Shown here: piece after piece, positions 13,516 to 22,386 of the stretch
Layout: the number at the start of each line of letters is the position of its first letter
Position numbering within the stretch: the stretch's first letter is position 1
NCBI GenBank assembly: GCA_002505345.1
Contig: DAUY01000014.1
Location: forward strand, 1 to 44,175
Source of the DNA: Methanomassiliicoccaceae archaeon UBA370
GTDB taxonomy: Archaea > Thermoplasmatota > Thermoplasmata > Methanomassiliicoccales > Methanomethylophilaceae
Direction: 5' to 3'
Length of the DNA stretch: 44,175 nucleotides
Notes under the pieces: generated by a model
Databases searched by the model: none
Told to the model about the DNA's origin: nothing
The model's input: the letters and a program-made list of their open reading frames with translations, nothing else
Program-made: the position numbers and the translations under genes

Positions 13516-14748
13516 TTATGCCAATTTGTACCTGAGGATCGCCGCTATTCCTCCGAACGCTTTGATCAACATGTCCCCTTCCTCCGATTCCGGAGAAATG
13601 ATCTGAAGACTCGTGCCGAAGCCTTCCGCTAACTCGAAGAACTCGTCCACGAGGTCGTTGTCTTCTATGACCTGCGCCAACTGGCCGCACTCGCTGCACA
13701 AGTGCTTGCCTTCGGAATTGTCGACTACCTCTTTTGTTACGTGCCCTGACTGACACTCGAGCGTTATGTGCCTCTTGTTGATGGCCTCGGATATAAGCAG
13801 CGTGTCCACCGCCCCTGCCTCGGTCGCAGCCCGGACATCAGGATAACCGTATGAGGAGAGCCCTCCGTCCGGCTTCCTGATCTCATCGAGGAGCCTCTGC
13901 ACGTGCTTTTTCTCTTCTGTGAGCTTGATGCCTTCCATCGTGTCCTTGGCCATTTCGACCAGTTCCCTTATTCCCGACTCGTCGGTATTCCCGGTGTCGA
14001 ACAATGGCGAGACGACCTTCTTTCTAAGCTCGTGGTGCATGTATTCTTCTTTGATGAAGAAATCCTTTGTAGCACCGGGGCCTCCGACCACGATGCCTTT
14101 GAGCTCCGGCTTGTCCAAGAACGCCTCGGTGCAGTAATCGGCGACCTTCTTGTAAAATTCGTGGGCGGCGATCTCGATCAGACGTTCGAAACGGACGGAT
14201 GACTGACCTCCCTGGTGGTGCTTGCTGGGAACAAGGGAGTCGAAATGCTTCAGGATCGATATTCTGGAGCCGCTTACTATGCCTATCGTGGCCTCCCTCC
14301 TGTCGATGGTTATCAGACCATACGATGTCTTGTCCAGTAGCATTGCCTCGAGAGTCTCGGTATAGAACTCGGAGTCGCACCTGTATAGGAATGCCGTTAT
14401 CGGCTCCGGAGGTATGACTGTGTATTGGACCATCTTGGTCTGGTCCCCTGCCCGGGGCACCTCCCCGCAGAATATAACGAGTCCATTGGGCGGCGGGGAC
14501 TTGTATGTTTTCAGGCGGGAAGCTATGGAATCTATGGCGCTTGTGACGTTCTTCATCGTGGTCTTGGACTTGATGTTAGAAGCCTGGGACTGTTCCTCTC
14601 TGAGGTAGGACATGACGTCCGAAATCTGTTTGGACTCGGGTATGTATACCGATATAAGCTCTGTGCCTCGACCTCGATACTGCATTATCTCCTGCATCGC
14701 CTTCTTGAAATCGTACCTAGCCCTGTCCAACGTACTCGAATCGCCCAT
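13516..14748 (-). CDS. prf1: peptide chain release factor aRF1, 410 aa
   Basis: aRF1 recognises stop codons and triggers peptide release. Domain 1 holds NIKS (58-61, in QASNIKSK) and YRCDSEF (122-128), matching the YxCxxxF stop-reading motif. Domain 2 holds GGQ (180-182, HHQGGQSSVRF). A zinc-ribbon-like mini-domain with LECQSGHVT and HLCSECGQ follows. All motifs for reading the three stop codons are intact. This matters here because no gene in the window ends in TAG, yet the factor shows no obvious loss of TAG recognition. The start is ATG 14748 with AGGTG upstream; a GTG lies 9 nt earlier. Confidence 0.95.
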   Translation of the reverse strand: MGDSSTLDRARYDFKKAMQEIMQYRGRGTELISVYIPESKQISDVMSYLREEQSQASNIKSKTTMKNVTSAIDSIASRLKTYKSPPPNGLVIFCGEVPRAGDQTKMVQYTVIPPEPITAFLYRCDSEFYTETLEAMLLDKTSYGLITIDRREATIGIVSGSRISILKHFDSLVPSKHHQGGQSSVRFERLIEIAAHEFYKKVADYCTEAFLDKPELKGIVVGGPGATKDFFIKEEYMHHELRKKVVSPLFDTGNTDESGIRELVEMAKDTMEGIKLTEEKKHVQRLLDEIRKPDGGLSSYGYPDVRAATEAGAVDTLLISEAINKRHITLECQSGHVTKEVVDNSEGKHLCSECGQLAQVIEDNDLVDEFFELAEGFGTSLQIISPESEEGDMLIKAFGGIAAILRYKLA

Positions 14749-14775
14749 TGTACGCACCTAATATTTTTATGTCAA

Positions 14776-15492
14776 GTGAGCCTCCGTAATATAAGTATTG
14801 GTGATATAACGGAGAAAGTAGTTGTCTCGATAGGCGGTTCGATCCTCATACCCGGAAGGAACGACGGCAAGTACATAGGCGAACTGGCCGCACTTCTGAA
14901 AGAATTGTCCTCCGAAGTTCAAATATCGGTGGTATGCGGCGGCGGAAAGACCGCCCGGTATTACGCTCAGACCGGACATGAGATCGGCGGCACAATGTAC
15001 CAGCAGGACCTCTTCGGCATCAGCGCCACGAGGATGAACGCCGGCCTCCTGGACCTGGCGCTGGGTTACGGCAACTACCCTGATATCCCCGTGACGGTGG
15101 AAGAGGCGGTCTCGCGGTGCGAGGAGGGAGAGATCGTAGTCATGGGCGGGACCGAGCCCGGCCACACCACGGACGGGGTGGCATCTATGCTCGCCAGAGA
15201 GCTGAAGGCCGACAGGATCGTGAACGCTACGTCGGTGGACGCAGTGTACTCCGACGACCCGCAGACGGTCCCCGGCGCGGAAAGGTATTCGGAAATAACG
15301 ATCAACCGGCTCGAGGAGCTGGTATACGGCGAGCACGGCGCATCGAAATCTGGGATCTTCGATCCTCTGGGAGTGGAAATCGCCAAGAACCACAAGATCG
15401 ACATCTTCATGGTCCACGGAAGGGACCTGAAAGACCTAAGGTCAGCGATACTCGGCCAGAAGATAAAAGGCACCGTGGTCAGGTCTCACTGA
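14776..15492 (+). CDS. pyrH: UMP kinase, archaeal type, start uncertain
   Basis: This amino-acid-kinase-family enzyme phosphorylates UMP to UDP. Typical motifs are SIGGSILIP near the N-terminus, VCGGGKTARYYA and GGTEPGHTTDGVA, with KIDIFMVHGRD near the C-terminus. Other archaeal UMP kinases start 3-5 residues before the SIGGS motif, at about 14814-14820 here, but no ATG, GTG or TTG is present there in frame. The nearest canonical start is GTG 14776, giving 238 aa with about 13 extra residues. A TATA-like AATATAAG at 14790-14797 would put transcription start downstream of that GTG. The 3' end overlaps the convergent dtdA by 7 nt. Confidence 0.85.
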   Translation: MSLRNISIGDITEKVVVSIGGSILIPGRNDGKYIGELAALLKELSSEVQISVVCGGGKTARYYAQTGHEIGGTMYQQDLFGISATRMNAGLLDLALGYGNYPDIPVTVEEAVSRCEEGEIVVMGGTEPGHTTDGVASMLARELKADRIVNATSVDAVYSDDPQTVPGAERYSEITINRLEELVYGEHGASKSGIFDPLGVEIAKNHKIDIFMVHGRDLKDLRSAILGQKIKGTVVRSH

Positions 15493-16322
15493 TCCAAGGG
15501 ATCGAAGTCCGACGAACCGACGATCTCCAGTCCCTCGGATGCCGCCAGATCTTTTATTCTGGCGGCCTGTGGGGCCTTCATCGACTTCTTATGGAGGAAT
15601 ATGAGCTTGGTGCCGGTGGCCCTGCATGCTTCGCCGAGCATCCTGGAGACGTCTTCGTCGTCCCTGCCTTCGATCTGATAGTTCGGGACCATGTGTCCGA
15701 AGTCCGCCTTAAGGCTCAAGGCCGCCTCGGTGAACCTGGGTGCGTAATGCCCTCCGCCCACTCCGACTACAGCGGGATTTTCGCTGCCCTTATTGGATGC
15801 AAGCACATGTGCCAGTATATCTGCGGCATGCCTGTTGCCCCAATTGGAAGCATCGCTTCCGACCTCGATGAAGAACGTGGGCCGGTCGACCCAAGGACCA
15901 TGATGCGTGACTTCAAAGCAAACCTGGGTCCCGTCCATGTCATTGAGCTTGGATATGCGCCTCAGCGCGTCCGTCATGTATCCCGGTGCGGACCTTACAA
16001 GCTCCCGAGGCCTTCCGCCGAGTTCATTGCCGTGGTAGTTGCCTATGGGGTGGACCGTCAACGCCGGGCGCCCGCTTTCCGAAGAATGCCTGGACATGAA
16101 GATCACCATGTCGGGGTCTGCGCCGAATTTACCCGCTACCTCGAGAACATCCTCGAAATCCACATGCCATCTTTGGGAGGAGAGCATGAACGTGTCTCCT
16201 TGACGCATCATAACAGCTCCGTCATCACGGCCGGCTTCTTCCCAGTCCATCATATCCAACAGACAGTCCCGCATGTTAGCCGAGGGAATATCGGGCTCGC
16301 TACAGACCAAAAGCCTTTTCAT
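15486..16322 (-). CDS. dtdA: D-aminoacyl-tRNA deacylase, archaeal DtdA (GEK1) type, 278 aa
   Basis: This family hydrolyses D-amino acids from mischarged tRNAs; it replaces bacterial DTD in archaea and plants. Diagnostic blocks are PDMVIFMSRHSSESGRPALT with HPIGNYHGNELGG, QVCFEVTHHGPWVDRPTFFI, and VGVGGGHYAPRFT. The start ATG 16322 is supported by a TATA box at 16344-16352 ending 21 nt upstream, a leaderless layout; earlier in-frame ATGs would lie over the promoter. Confidence 0.92.
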   Translation of the reverse strand: MKRLLVCSEPDIPSANMRDCLLDMMDWEEAGRDDGAVMMRQGDTFMLSSQRWHVDFEDVLEVAGKFGADPDMVIFMSRHSSESGRPALTVHPIGNYHGNELGGRPRELVRSAPGYMTDALRRISKLNDMDGTQVCFEVTHHGPWVDRPTFFIEVGSDASNWGNRHAADILAHVLASNKGSENPAVVGVGGGHYAPRFTEAALSLKADFGHMVPNYQIEGRDDEDVSRMLGEACRATGTKLIFLHKKSMKAPQAARIKDLAASEGLEIVGSSDFDPLDQ

Positions 16323-16343
16323 CGCCTGCCCCAACATCGACGG

Positions 16344-16375
16344 AATATATACGATGATACTAGAAAGACTATATG
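16344..16375. promoter_or_regulatory. divergent promoters for dtdA and the HTH-TPR gene
   Basis: The minus-strand GTATATATT (16344-16352) lies 21 nt before the dtdA ATG. The plus-strand ACTATATG (16368-16375) lies 27 nt before ATG 16403. The two TATA boxes are back to back with 15 bp between them. Confidence 0.5.
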
Positions 16376-16402
16376 CGCATACCTGCATCAATATCCGTTA
16401 AA

Positions 16403-17626
16403 ATGGAGAACGCAACTATTCGAGAGAGGATCCTCCTACATCTCAGCAGATTCAGGATGGTCAACGAGGAGGAGGTCTATAACCTGCCGTTCGACCTGAC
16501 ACAGGACGGCATAGCCGCCGCACTTGGAATATCCAGGGCCCATTCCTCGCTTGAGCTGAAGAAGCTCAGGCAATCGGGAAAGGTAAGGGAGAACCAGGTC
16601 CATGTGATCGGCTCGGGCATCAGACGTAAGGTCTATTACCTGGAACCTGACGGTAGAACGGAAGCGGAGCATGTCAAAAAGAAGCTCGAAGATGCGGGAA
16701 TTCCCTTCGAGACCGTTCTCGACATGCGAAAATGCGACCCGGGCCTCATGTGGGATAAGCTCGGCCCCTCCGACAGGGACGCTCTGGGACTGGCCTGTGT
16801 CATCAGGGTGCCCGTGAACAAGAAGCTCCTTCCCCCCACGGATTCGGGTGTGGTCCCGGCCACCCACGAGGGCGTCGTATGCATATCCCCGGAGGTCAAA
16901 AAACGATACCTGGCCGCAGTGGACCCCGAATCGGTAAGGAAATGGAACAGCGCTGCCGCGGACTGGTGGATGGACAACCTCGGCGACGACCAGGAACGGC
17001 TTTATCATCTTTCGGCAGCCGGTCGTTCGGTGGAGGCGGACCGGCTGCTGGTCGGCAGGAGCGCGGAATTCCTGGAAAATCATAACGACGATCTTTTGGA
17101 AACCGTCAAGGGCATGGCCGGTCCGGTCAAGAATCCGTTGGCGTCCTGGAGCGTCCGGGCAGGAATCGCAGTGGCGTGCGGAGATGCGGAATTCGCCGAA
17201 AAGGCCGCGCAGGAACTGGAAAAATTGGGTTCGGACGAGGCCTGCATCGTTCGCGCCGAATCTAAGCTCATAAGCAAGGATCCGAAGGGATCGCTTGCGG
17301 ACGCCGAGAAGATCTATGCTCAGAAGGGTACCGCCAGGTCCGCTATGCTGGTCGGCAGGTCCCTTTACGCTCTCGGCAGATACGAAGAAGCGGACAGGTC
17401 CCTGTCCGATACTGTGAAGAAATTCATCGAAACAGGTGAGGTCTCCCGACTTGACGAGATATTGGTCCTTCGGGCGGGCACGGCGTACATGCGAGGGGAC
17501 ATGGACGGTTGCCTGAGCATTCTGGGAAAGGCCCTGGCCTCATGCAGGAACGAAGGGCGCAGAGAGGGAATACAGGCACTGACCGAGGCCGTCGTGTCAG
17601 GCAGGGGCGTCCCTGTTTTCCACTGA
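16403..17626 (+). CDS. winged-helix regulator with TPR-like C-terminal half, 407 aa
   Basis: The N-terminus is a winged-helix domain: ERILLHLSRFRMVNEEEV, then TQDGIAAALGISRAHSSLELK as the recognition helix, and a wing ending VIGSGIRRKVYYLEPDG. The C-terminal half (about 190-400) is helical with tandem TPR-like repeats, for example MLVGRSLYALGRYEEADRSL and LVLRAGTAYMRGDMDGCLSI. Such HTH-TPR proteins occur in Thermoplasmata as presumed transcription regulators. The start is ATG 16403; an earlier in-frame ATG at 16373 would sit on the promoter. Ligand and targets unknown. Confidence 0.65.
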   Translation: MENATIRERILLHLSRFRMVNEEEVYNLPFDLTQDGIAAALGISRAHSSLELKKLRQSGKVRENQVHVIGSGIRRKVYYLEPDGRTEAEHVKKKLEDAGIPFETVLDMRKCDPGLMWDKLGPSDRDALGLACVIRVPVNKKLLPPTDSGVVPATHEGVVCISPEVKKRYLAAVDPESVRKWNSAAADWWMDNLGDDQERLYHLSAAGRSVEADRLLVGRSAEFLENHNDDLLETVKGMAGPVKNPLASWSVRAGIAVACGDAEFAEKAAQELEKLGSDEACIVRAESKLISKDPKGSLADAEKIYAQKGTARSAMLVGRSLYALGRYEEADRSLSDTVKKFIETGEVSRLDEILVLRAGTAYMRGDMDGCLSILGKALASCRNEGRREGIQALTEAVVSGRGVPVFH

Positions 17627-19144
17627 TCAGAAAGTCCTGCTGCTCCTGAGGGTGTCCAAATCGGATATGTAGAGCTCACGGATGTCCCGTATGTTCCATT
17701 TGAGCATGGCCAGCCTTTCGAAGCCGAATCCCCACGCAAGCACCGGGTGCTTCAAGCCGAAGGGGGCGACCACCTCGGGCCTGAATATTCCGGCACCTCC
17801 GAGCTCCATCCACTTCCCGTTGAAGAAGACCTCCAGCTCCAGTGACGGCTCCGTGTAGGGGAAATATGCCGGCCTTATGCGGATCTTATCGAATCCCATC
17901 CTGGCATAGAACTCGCGTATTATCGAGATGAGCGTATCGAAGTTTGCATTCTCATCTACCACTATGCCCTCGATCTGAGTGAATTCCGGGAGGTGTGTCG
18001 AATCGATAGATTCTTTCCTGAATATCCTGGATATCGAGAAGGCCTTGCAGGGGGCCTCCGGATGGGCTGCCAGGTACCGTATGCTGCTCACGGTGCTGTG
18101 GGTCCTCAATATGGGCGACTCGGAGAATTCCCTCGACCAGGAACCTCCCCATCCGGTGGACCCTGTGCCTCCGCCGTTCTCATGCAGGCCTTTGACGAGT
18201 CCGACCAGCTCCTGGTCCTCCTCGCGTATCGAGGACGGGTTGTCCAGATAGAATGTGTCCTGAAGGTCTCTGGCCGGGTGGTCCTGGGGCGTGAAAAGGA
18301 CGTCCATGTTCCAGAAGGAGGGCTGAACGTAGTCAGAGGACATCTCCACGAAACCCATGTCCAGGAACATCTGCCTGACCTGGTCGCTGAGCCTGGTTAT
18401 CGGGGACCTCTTGGCCGGATAGACGGCGGGCGCAAACGTGCGCACATCGTATTTGCGGTATTCGGCCCCCTGCCAGTCACCGCTCTGAATGAGGCGGTCG
18501 GTTATGTCGGTGACCTCTTTTTTGAGCACTATCCCCGATTCCGCTATCTTCCTGCCCTCTTCCGTTATCGTGATCTCCCTTGCTACCGCAGGTGCCTCGC
18601 GGATTATCCCTCCGCGGCCTTTCAGCTCGTTGACGGCGTCCTTGTCGGAATCCTTTTCGGCAACAGGACCTTTGATCAGCAGCTCCATGAATTCTTCCGC
18701 GGGCAGTTTCTTCCCCAGGGAATCCCTGCCTATGTCCGTGAGCACCAGTGTTTTGGAATCGCCTTCCTTTACTATGTCCGCCAGGCCTTTCCTTTTCAGC
18801 CATCCGACCGCTATCTTGTCCTCTCCGCCGGGCATGGCCTCTGCAAGTTTTGACATTTCCATCTTGCCGCCTGCGGCGGCTATCGCCTCGACCGCCCTCC
18901 TCTCGGGCAGCCCTTTTACCGCTTCGGACCCGTCGCCGATGGCATAGAACATCGTGCTCTCTTCGGTTATGTTTGCGAGACCTTTGGTCTCGAGCCACGA
19001 TGCGGCCCCCATCACTTCGACCTCTATCGAGAAGTCGTATCTGGATATCAGATCGCCCGGAGAGGCCTTTCCTCCTGCGGCCTGAAGTGCCAGCAAAAGT
19101 TTTGTCTCATTGTAGCTGAGTCCTCCCGCAACATCATGGTCCAT
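17627..19144 (-). CDS. pheS: phenylalanyl-tRNA synthetase alpha subunit, 505 aa
   Basis: This is the catalytic alpha subunit of a class II PheRS. The N-terminal 200 residues are helix-turn-helix-like domains typical of archaeal and eukaryotic PheS (KLLLALQAAGGKASPGDLIS). The catalytic core has motif 2 FSISRIFRKESIDSTHLPEF and motif 3 ending PVLAWGFGFERLAM, plus the ELGGAGIFRPEV phenylalanine-pocket loop. pheT is not adjacent. The stop directly abuts the convergent HTH-TPR gene, with no spacing. Confidence 0.93.
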   Translation of the reverse strand: MDHDVAGGLSYNETKLLLALQAAGGKASPGDLISRYDFSIEVEVMGAASWLETKGLANITEESTMFYAIGDGSEAVKGLPERRAVEAIAAAGGKMEMSKLAEAMPGGEDKIAVGWLKRKGLADIVKEGDSKTLVLTDIGRDSLGKKLPAEEFMELLIKGPVAEKDSDKDAVNELKGRGGIIREAPAVAREITITEEGRKIAESGIVLKKEVTDITDRLIQSGDWQGAEYRKYDVRTFAPAVYPAKRSPITRLSDQVRQMFLDMGFVEMSSDYVQPSFWNMDVLFTPQDHPARDLQDTFYLDNPSSIREEDQELVGLVKGLHENGGGTGSTGWGGSWSREFSESPILRTHSTVSSIRYLAAHPEAPCKAFSISRIFRKESIDSTHLPEFTQIEGIVVDENANFDTLISIIREFYARMGFDKIRIRPAYFPYTEPSLELEVFFNGKWMELGGAGIFRPEVVAPFGLKHPVLAWGFGFERLAMLKWNIRDIRELYISDLDTLRSSRTF

Positions 19145-19145
19145 C

Positions 19146-20282
19146 TTATTCGCCGTCCTTGTTCCATTTGAACCCGCCGTACGTCATATCTCCGACTATC
19201 TTGCGGGCCTCCTCGCGCTTAGCCTGATGTTCCTCCAGGAACAGGTTTATCCTTACCGTCAGTTCGGCCTTGCATTCTCCGCATAGGATACATCCCGAGC
19301 GACATCTGTCAGCAAGCTCGTTGATCTTGGAATCGTCCTTTTCGAACATGTAGAAATAATACTTGAACACGGCGCAGACCTCGGGGTTCCCGCCCTTCTC
19401 CCTCTGTTCTTCGACGGACACGCATCCGCCGGTGAACGCTCTGCCCACCTTCTTTTTTACCGCTTTCGGGCCGTCGGTCGTATAGATGGTCGCGTTCTCG
19501 TCGGAGGAGGACATCTTATCCCCGCCCCCCAGCCCGGGGAACATCTTGCAGTACATCATAGCGGGCTTGGGGTACCCGAGCCCCGGGGCGACATCCCTTG
19601 CCACTCTGAAGTGCGGGTCCTGATCTATGCCGCAGGGTATCAGGCACGGGACCTGTGTTCCCGCCTCCTCTGTAGGGAGGAACGCCGGGGCGGCCTGTAT
19701 GGAAGTGAAGAACACCGAGCCGAGGTTGGTGGAGTTGTCGAACCCGAACACCGCTTTGGCCGTCGAGAAGGTCACCTTTTTCGATACTTTCAGAGCTATC
19801 GGGTAAAGGGACTTGATGTTCTCCGTGTCGAGGATGATCTTTGTTTTATCGGGATCGAATCCCAGGGCTACAAAGTCCAGTGCATTCTCGTAGGCCATGC
19901 GCCTGGTGTCGTCCAGCGTCAGGTCCTTGAAAAGGAACTTCTCGTCGTCGGTCATCTGGAACAGCATGGGTACCTTGAACGTGTCCTGGATCCACTTGTT
20001 GAATATCCAGGGCATCATATGGCCCAGATGGGTGTTTCCAGACGGCCCTCTTCCCGTGTATAGGAAGAATCCCGTTCCTTTTTCATAACCGTCGAGCAGC
20101 TGATTGAGGTCCCTGTGGGAGTAGAATATGCCACGCCTCAGCATCGGGTGCACGTCGCCGTGCTTGGAAAGCCTTTCGAGAAGCGCGCCGTCTATCGGCG
20201 TCGTGCCGAACCTTTCCTGGAGAAGGCCGTAATCTATGTCCCCGGTGACCTCCCAGGGCGTGACTTTGAAATCCTCTGTCAT
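19146..20282 (-). CDS. trpS: tryptophanyl-tRNA synthetase, 378 aa
   Basis: This class I synthetase is of the archaeal/eukaryotic TrpRS form. The HIGH-type motif is GRGPSGNTHLGHM and the KMSKS loop is KMSSSDENA. MTDDEKFLFKDLTLDDTR is also characteristic. Near the C-terminus CRSGCILCGECK provides four Cys, a possible zinc site seen in many archaeal TrpRS. The start ATG 20282 is preceded by TTAAAATCG about 27 nt upstream (leaderless-type). One base separates its stop from pheS. Confidence 0.93.
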   Translation of the reverse strand: MTEDFKVTPWEVTGDIDYGLLQERFGTTPIDGALLERLSKHGDVHPMLRRGIFYSHRDLNQLLDGYEKGTGFFLYTGRGPSGNTHLGHMMPWIFNKWIQDTFKVPMLFQMTDDEKFLFKDLTLDDTRRMAYENALDFVALGFDPDKTKIILDTENIKSLYPIALKVSKKVTFSTAKAVFGFDNSTNLGSVFFTSIQAAPAFLPTEEAGTQVPCLIPCGIDQDPHFRVARDVAPGLGYPKPAMMYCKMFPGLGGGDKMSSSDENATIYTTDGPKAVKKKVGRAFTGGCVSVEEQREKGGNPEVCAVFKYYFYMFEKDDSKINELADRCRSGCILCGECKAELTVRINLFLEEHQAKREEARKIVGDMTYGGFKWNKDGE

Positions 20283-20400
20283 TGCGAACGAAACCTTCAC
20301 GCACCACAACGATTTTAACCTTTATGATGTGCCACGGGGGTTTCAGCCGAAGAGTTCAGAAAACGAATCCATTATCTATCTAATTGGAAATCACTTCAAC

Positions 20401-20835
20401 ATGTGGAGCATTCTCGGCAAAGAAGCCATCTATATCGATATACCGTATGTTTTCATCGAAAGGATGGGCGAGCTTTCGGGTGACGGTGAAAAGGCCGACA
20501 GATTCAGGGCCTGCCTGGAAGAATCCGACGTGAGGTTCATGATGAACAGCGAAACCGGAGAGTGCTCATTTTTGGTGTATGTGCCCGACTCCATGACCCC
20601 CGAAGACATTCAGAACGCGGCGGAGACCGCTCTGGAAGTCGCGAAGGCCTATGAGGCTCCGCTGCTCACTGTAGAAGGCGCAGAGCAGAGGTACAAGATA
20701 ATAATAACAAACAACCAGGAGCCTGAACTTCTTGGCATCAACAAGACCGATGGTTTCAGCTCCGGGCAGGTATTCATGCCTATCTTCAAAGCGCTGTCCT
20801 CGCCCGGAAGGATGAACCCCAAGTTCCAGGACTGA
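20401..20835 (+). CDS. conserved hypothetical protein, 144 aa
   Basis: The start is ATG 20401 (MWSILGKEAIYIDIPYVFIE), with AT-rich TTATCTATCTAATT some 24 nt upstream. The protein alternates strands and helices: FMMNSETGECSFLVYVPDSM, then a long helix EDIQNAAETALEVAKAYEAP, then QRYKIIITNNQEPELLGINK. It is soluble, acidic and not assigned to a family by me. It is divergent from trpS and converges with the membrane protein at 20836. Confidence 0.65.
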   Translation: MWSILGKEAIYIDIPYVFIERMGELSGDGEKADRFRACLEESDVRFMMNSETGECSFLVYVPDSMTPEDIQNAAETALEVAKAYEAPLLTVEGAEQRYKIIITNNQEPELLGINKTDGFSSGQVFMPIFKALSSPGRMNPKFQD

Positions 20836-21972
20836 TCATTTTAACTGAGGGAGTATCAGCTCGCCGAAATCGGACTTGTCCCTCTTCGGCGTGCCGGGCG
20901 CATCGTCGAACCTGGCCCTGCCGGATCCGCCTTCGTCAAGGCTTACGAATATCGGTACCGGACGGAATATCTGCCATTTCGTCACTATGTCATTGACCAG
21001 CGGCCTCTCGTTGGTGGTGTAGTATAGTATGCATGTATATCCCACCACGAATATTATCGCCAGAGCGGACGCCCCTATGTAAGTCATCACCTGAATGGGG
21101 TCGGACGTGTTTATTGCCAGAAGAACGAAAATCAGGGTCGCGCCTATGGGCAAAGCCATCCTTTTCAGCGTCTCCATGACTCCGCTGTGTATATGGAAAG
21201 CACGGTAGTTGGTCTCCACCCTCACGTCGAGGGATTTGAAAATGGTGAAAGGCAGGACGAGAAGGGGTATCACCAGGATCAAGGAGAACATGAAGATCGG
21301 GATGGACTCCAGGGAGTCCTCCCTCATGAACGCGGGGTTCATCGAAAGATAGATCCAGATGCACATTCCGAGCAACAGCGCCATGGCTACTGTTTGGAAC
21401 ATCTCCTTCCAAGGTATCGACGTCCTCTGGAGGTTGTAGTTCATGGTTATATTGCGGGTGTCCAGGTCGTCAGGCACGTTGAAAAGGAACGCGACCATCT
21501 TGTCCCAGAGGCTCAGTTTCCTCTTGACGTTCATATATTCTACGGAATGCACGACACGATAGAACAACACCCTCTGTATCGCCTCGGCCACGGCGACCAC
21601 GCCGGTTGCACCTATCAGTATGAAAAGTACGAAGAACAGGATGTCCGCGGTCACCTGAATATATTCCAGCCTGTGCAGGACGAAGAGGGCCGCTACGACC
21701 GCCACCATCATCGCGAATGATTTCCAGCGCCTCTCCTTGACGTAGATCACGATACCGTCCAGGAACAGAGGCAGGGTAAGCAGGGGGATCAGGTCGTACG
21801 CGGTGTACTCCCCCGTACCCGAGAGATAATAGTATGCTAGCATGCAAGGCATGAGCGCTAGCACTGTCAGCAGGACGATGTATTTGTCCTCCTTCCTCAG
21901 AATGCTCAGGTCCGGTGACATCTTCGTCGACCAGAAAGTTCCTCTTTTACCCTTCTCTATCTTCGGCTTCAT
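20836..21972 (-). CDS. conserved archaeal polytopic membrane protein, 378 aa
   Basis: About eight hydrophobic segments are visible (LLTVLALMPCMLAYYYL, SFAMMVAVVAALFVL, ADILFFVLFILIGATGVVAV, VAMALLLGMCIWIYL, FMFSLILVIPLLVLPF, GATLIFVLLAI, ALAIIFVVGYTCILYY and one more). The N-terminus is basic and cytoplasmic-like, and the C-terminal tail of about 45 residues is charged. There are no catalytic motifs I recognise. The start ATG 21972 overlaps the upstream gene's stop by ATGA, so the two are co-expressed. Confidence 0.68.
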   Translation of the reverse strand: MKPKIEKGKRGTFWSTKMSPDLSILRKEDKYIVLLTVLALMPCMLAYYYLSGTGEYTAYDLIPLLTLPLFLDGIVIYVKERRWKSFAMMVAVVAALFVLHRLEYIQVTADILFFVLFILIGATGVVAVAEAIQRVLFYRVVHSVEYMNVKRKLSLWDKMVAFLFNVPDDLDTRNITMNYNLQRTSIPWKEMFQTVAMALLLGMCIWIYLSMNPAFMREDSLESIPIFMFSLILVIPLLVLPFTIFKSLDVRVETNYRAFHIHSGVMETLKRMALPIGATLIFVLLAINTSDPIQVMTYIGASALAIIFVVGYTCILYYTTNERPLVNDIVTKWQIFRPVPIFVSLDEGGSGRARFDDAPGTPKRDKSDFGELILPQLK

Positions 21973-22307
21973 CTGCGCTCAGTCCATACCTCGACCTCGG
22001 CCTTCGCCTTGTCGCCTCTGAATAGCCCCACCACGAAACCCATATCGGTCCATGTTTCCGTGGATATCGGTCCCAGGATGTCGTCGGTGATTCCGTCCTT
22101 GTGCCCCACAGGCCTTCCCTTCTGGTCGACCACGGCAACATCCACCGGGTTGTCGGACCTCACACGAACATAGAGCATGCGCTTGGGCTTGACCTTGATC
22201 TGCGTCACTATGACGTTACGGTAGCCCCCGTCCTCCGTGGGATCGAAATCCCCGACGGACATGAGCTCCGGTCCGAACACGGCCTGTTTTCCCGAAAAAA
22301 TCGACAT
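21969..22307 (-). CDS. conserved hypothetical protein, 112 aa, beta-rich
   Basis: The product is mostly beta strand: RNVIVTQIKVKPKRMLYVRV, DVAVVDQKGRPVGHK and WTDMGFVVGLFRGDKAKAEV. This suggests a small beta-barrel or sandwich domain. The start ATG 22307 follows GGGATGGG, and a TATA box TAAATATATC lies about 35 nt upstream. It is paired by ATGA with the multi-pass membrane protein and may be a cytoplasmic partner of it. No family named with confidence. Confidence 0.62.
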   Translation of the reverse strand: MSIFSGKQAVFGPELMSVGDFDPTEDGGYRNVIVTQIKVKPKRMLYVRVRSDNPVDVAVVDQKGRPVGHKDGITDDILGPISTETWTDMGFVVGLFRGDKAKAEVEVWTERR

Positions 22308-22363
22308 CTGCACCCATCCCCCGTACCGTCAACGATGTAGATATATTTAGGCTGAGCACCTCT

Positions 22364-22370
22364 GAAAAAT
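22364..22370 (-). terminator. T-run downstream of truB
   Basis: About 16 nt after the truB stop the minus strand has an ATTTTTC run, fitting oligo-T termination of the very long ribosomal operon. Confidence 0.3.
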
Positions 22371-22386
22371 AGTCGGGCCTGAGTGC

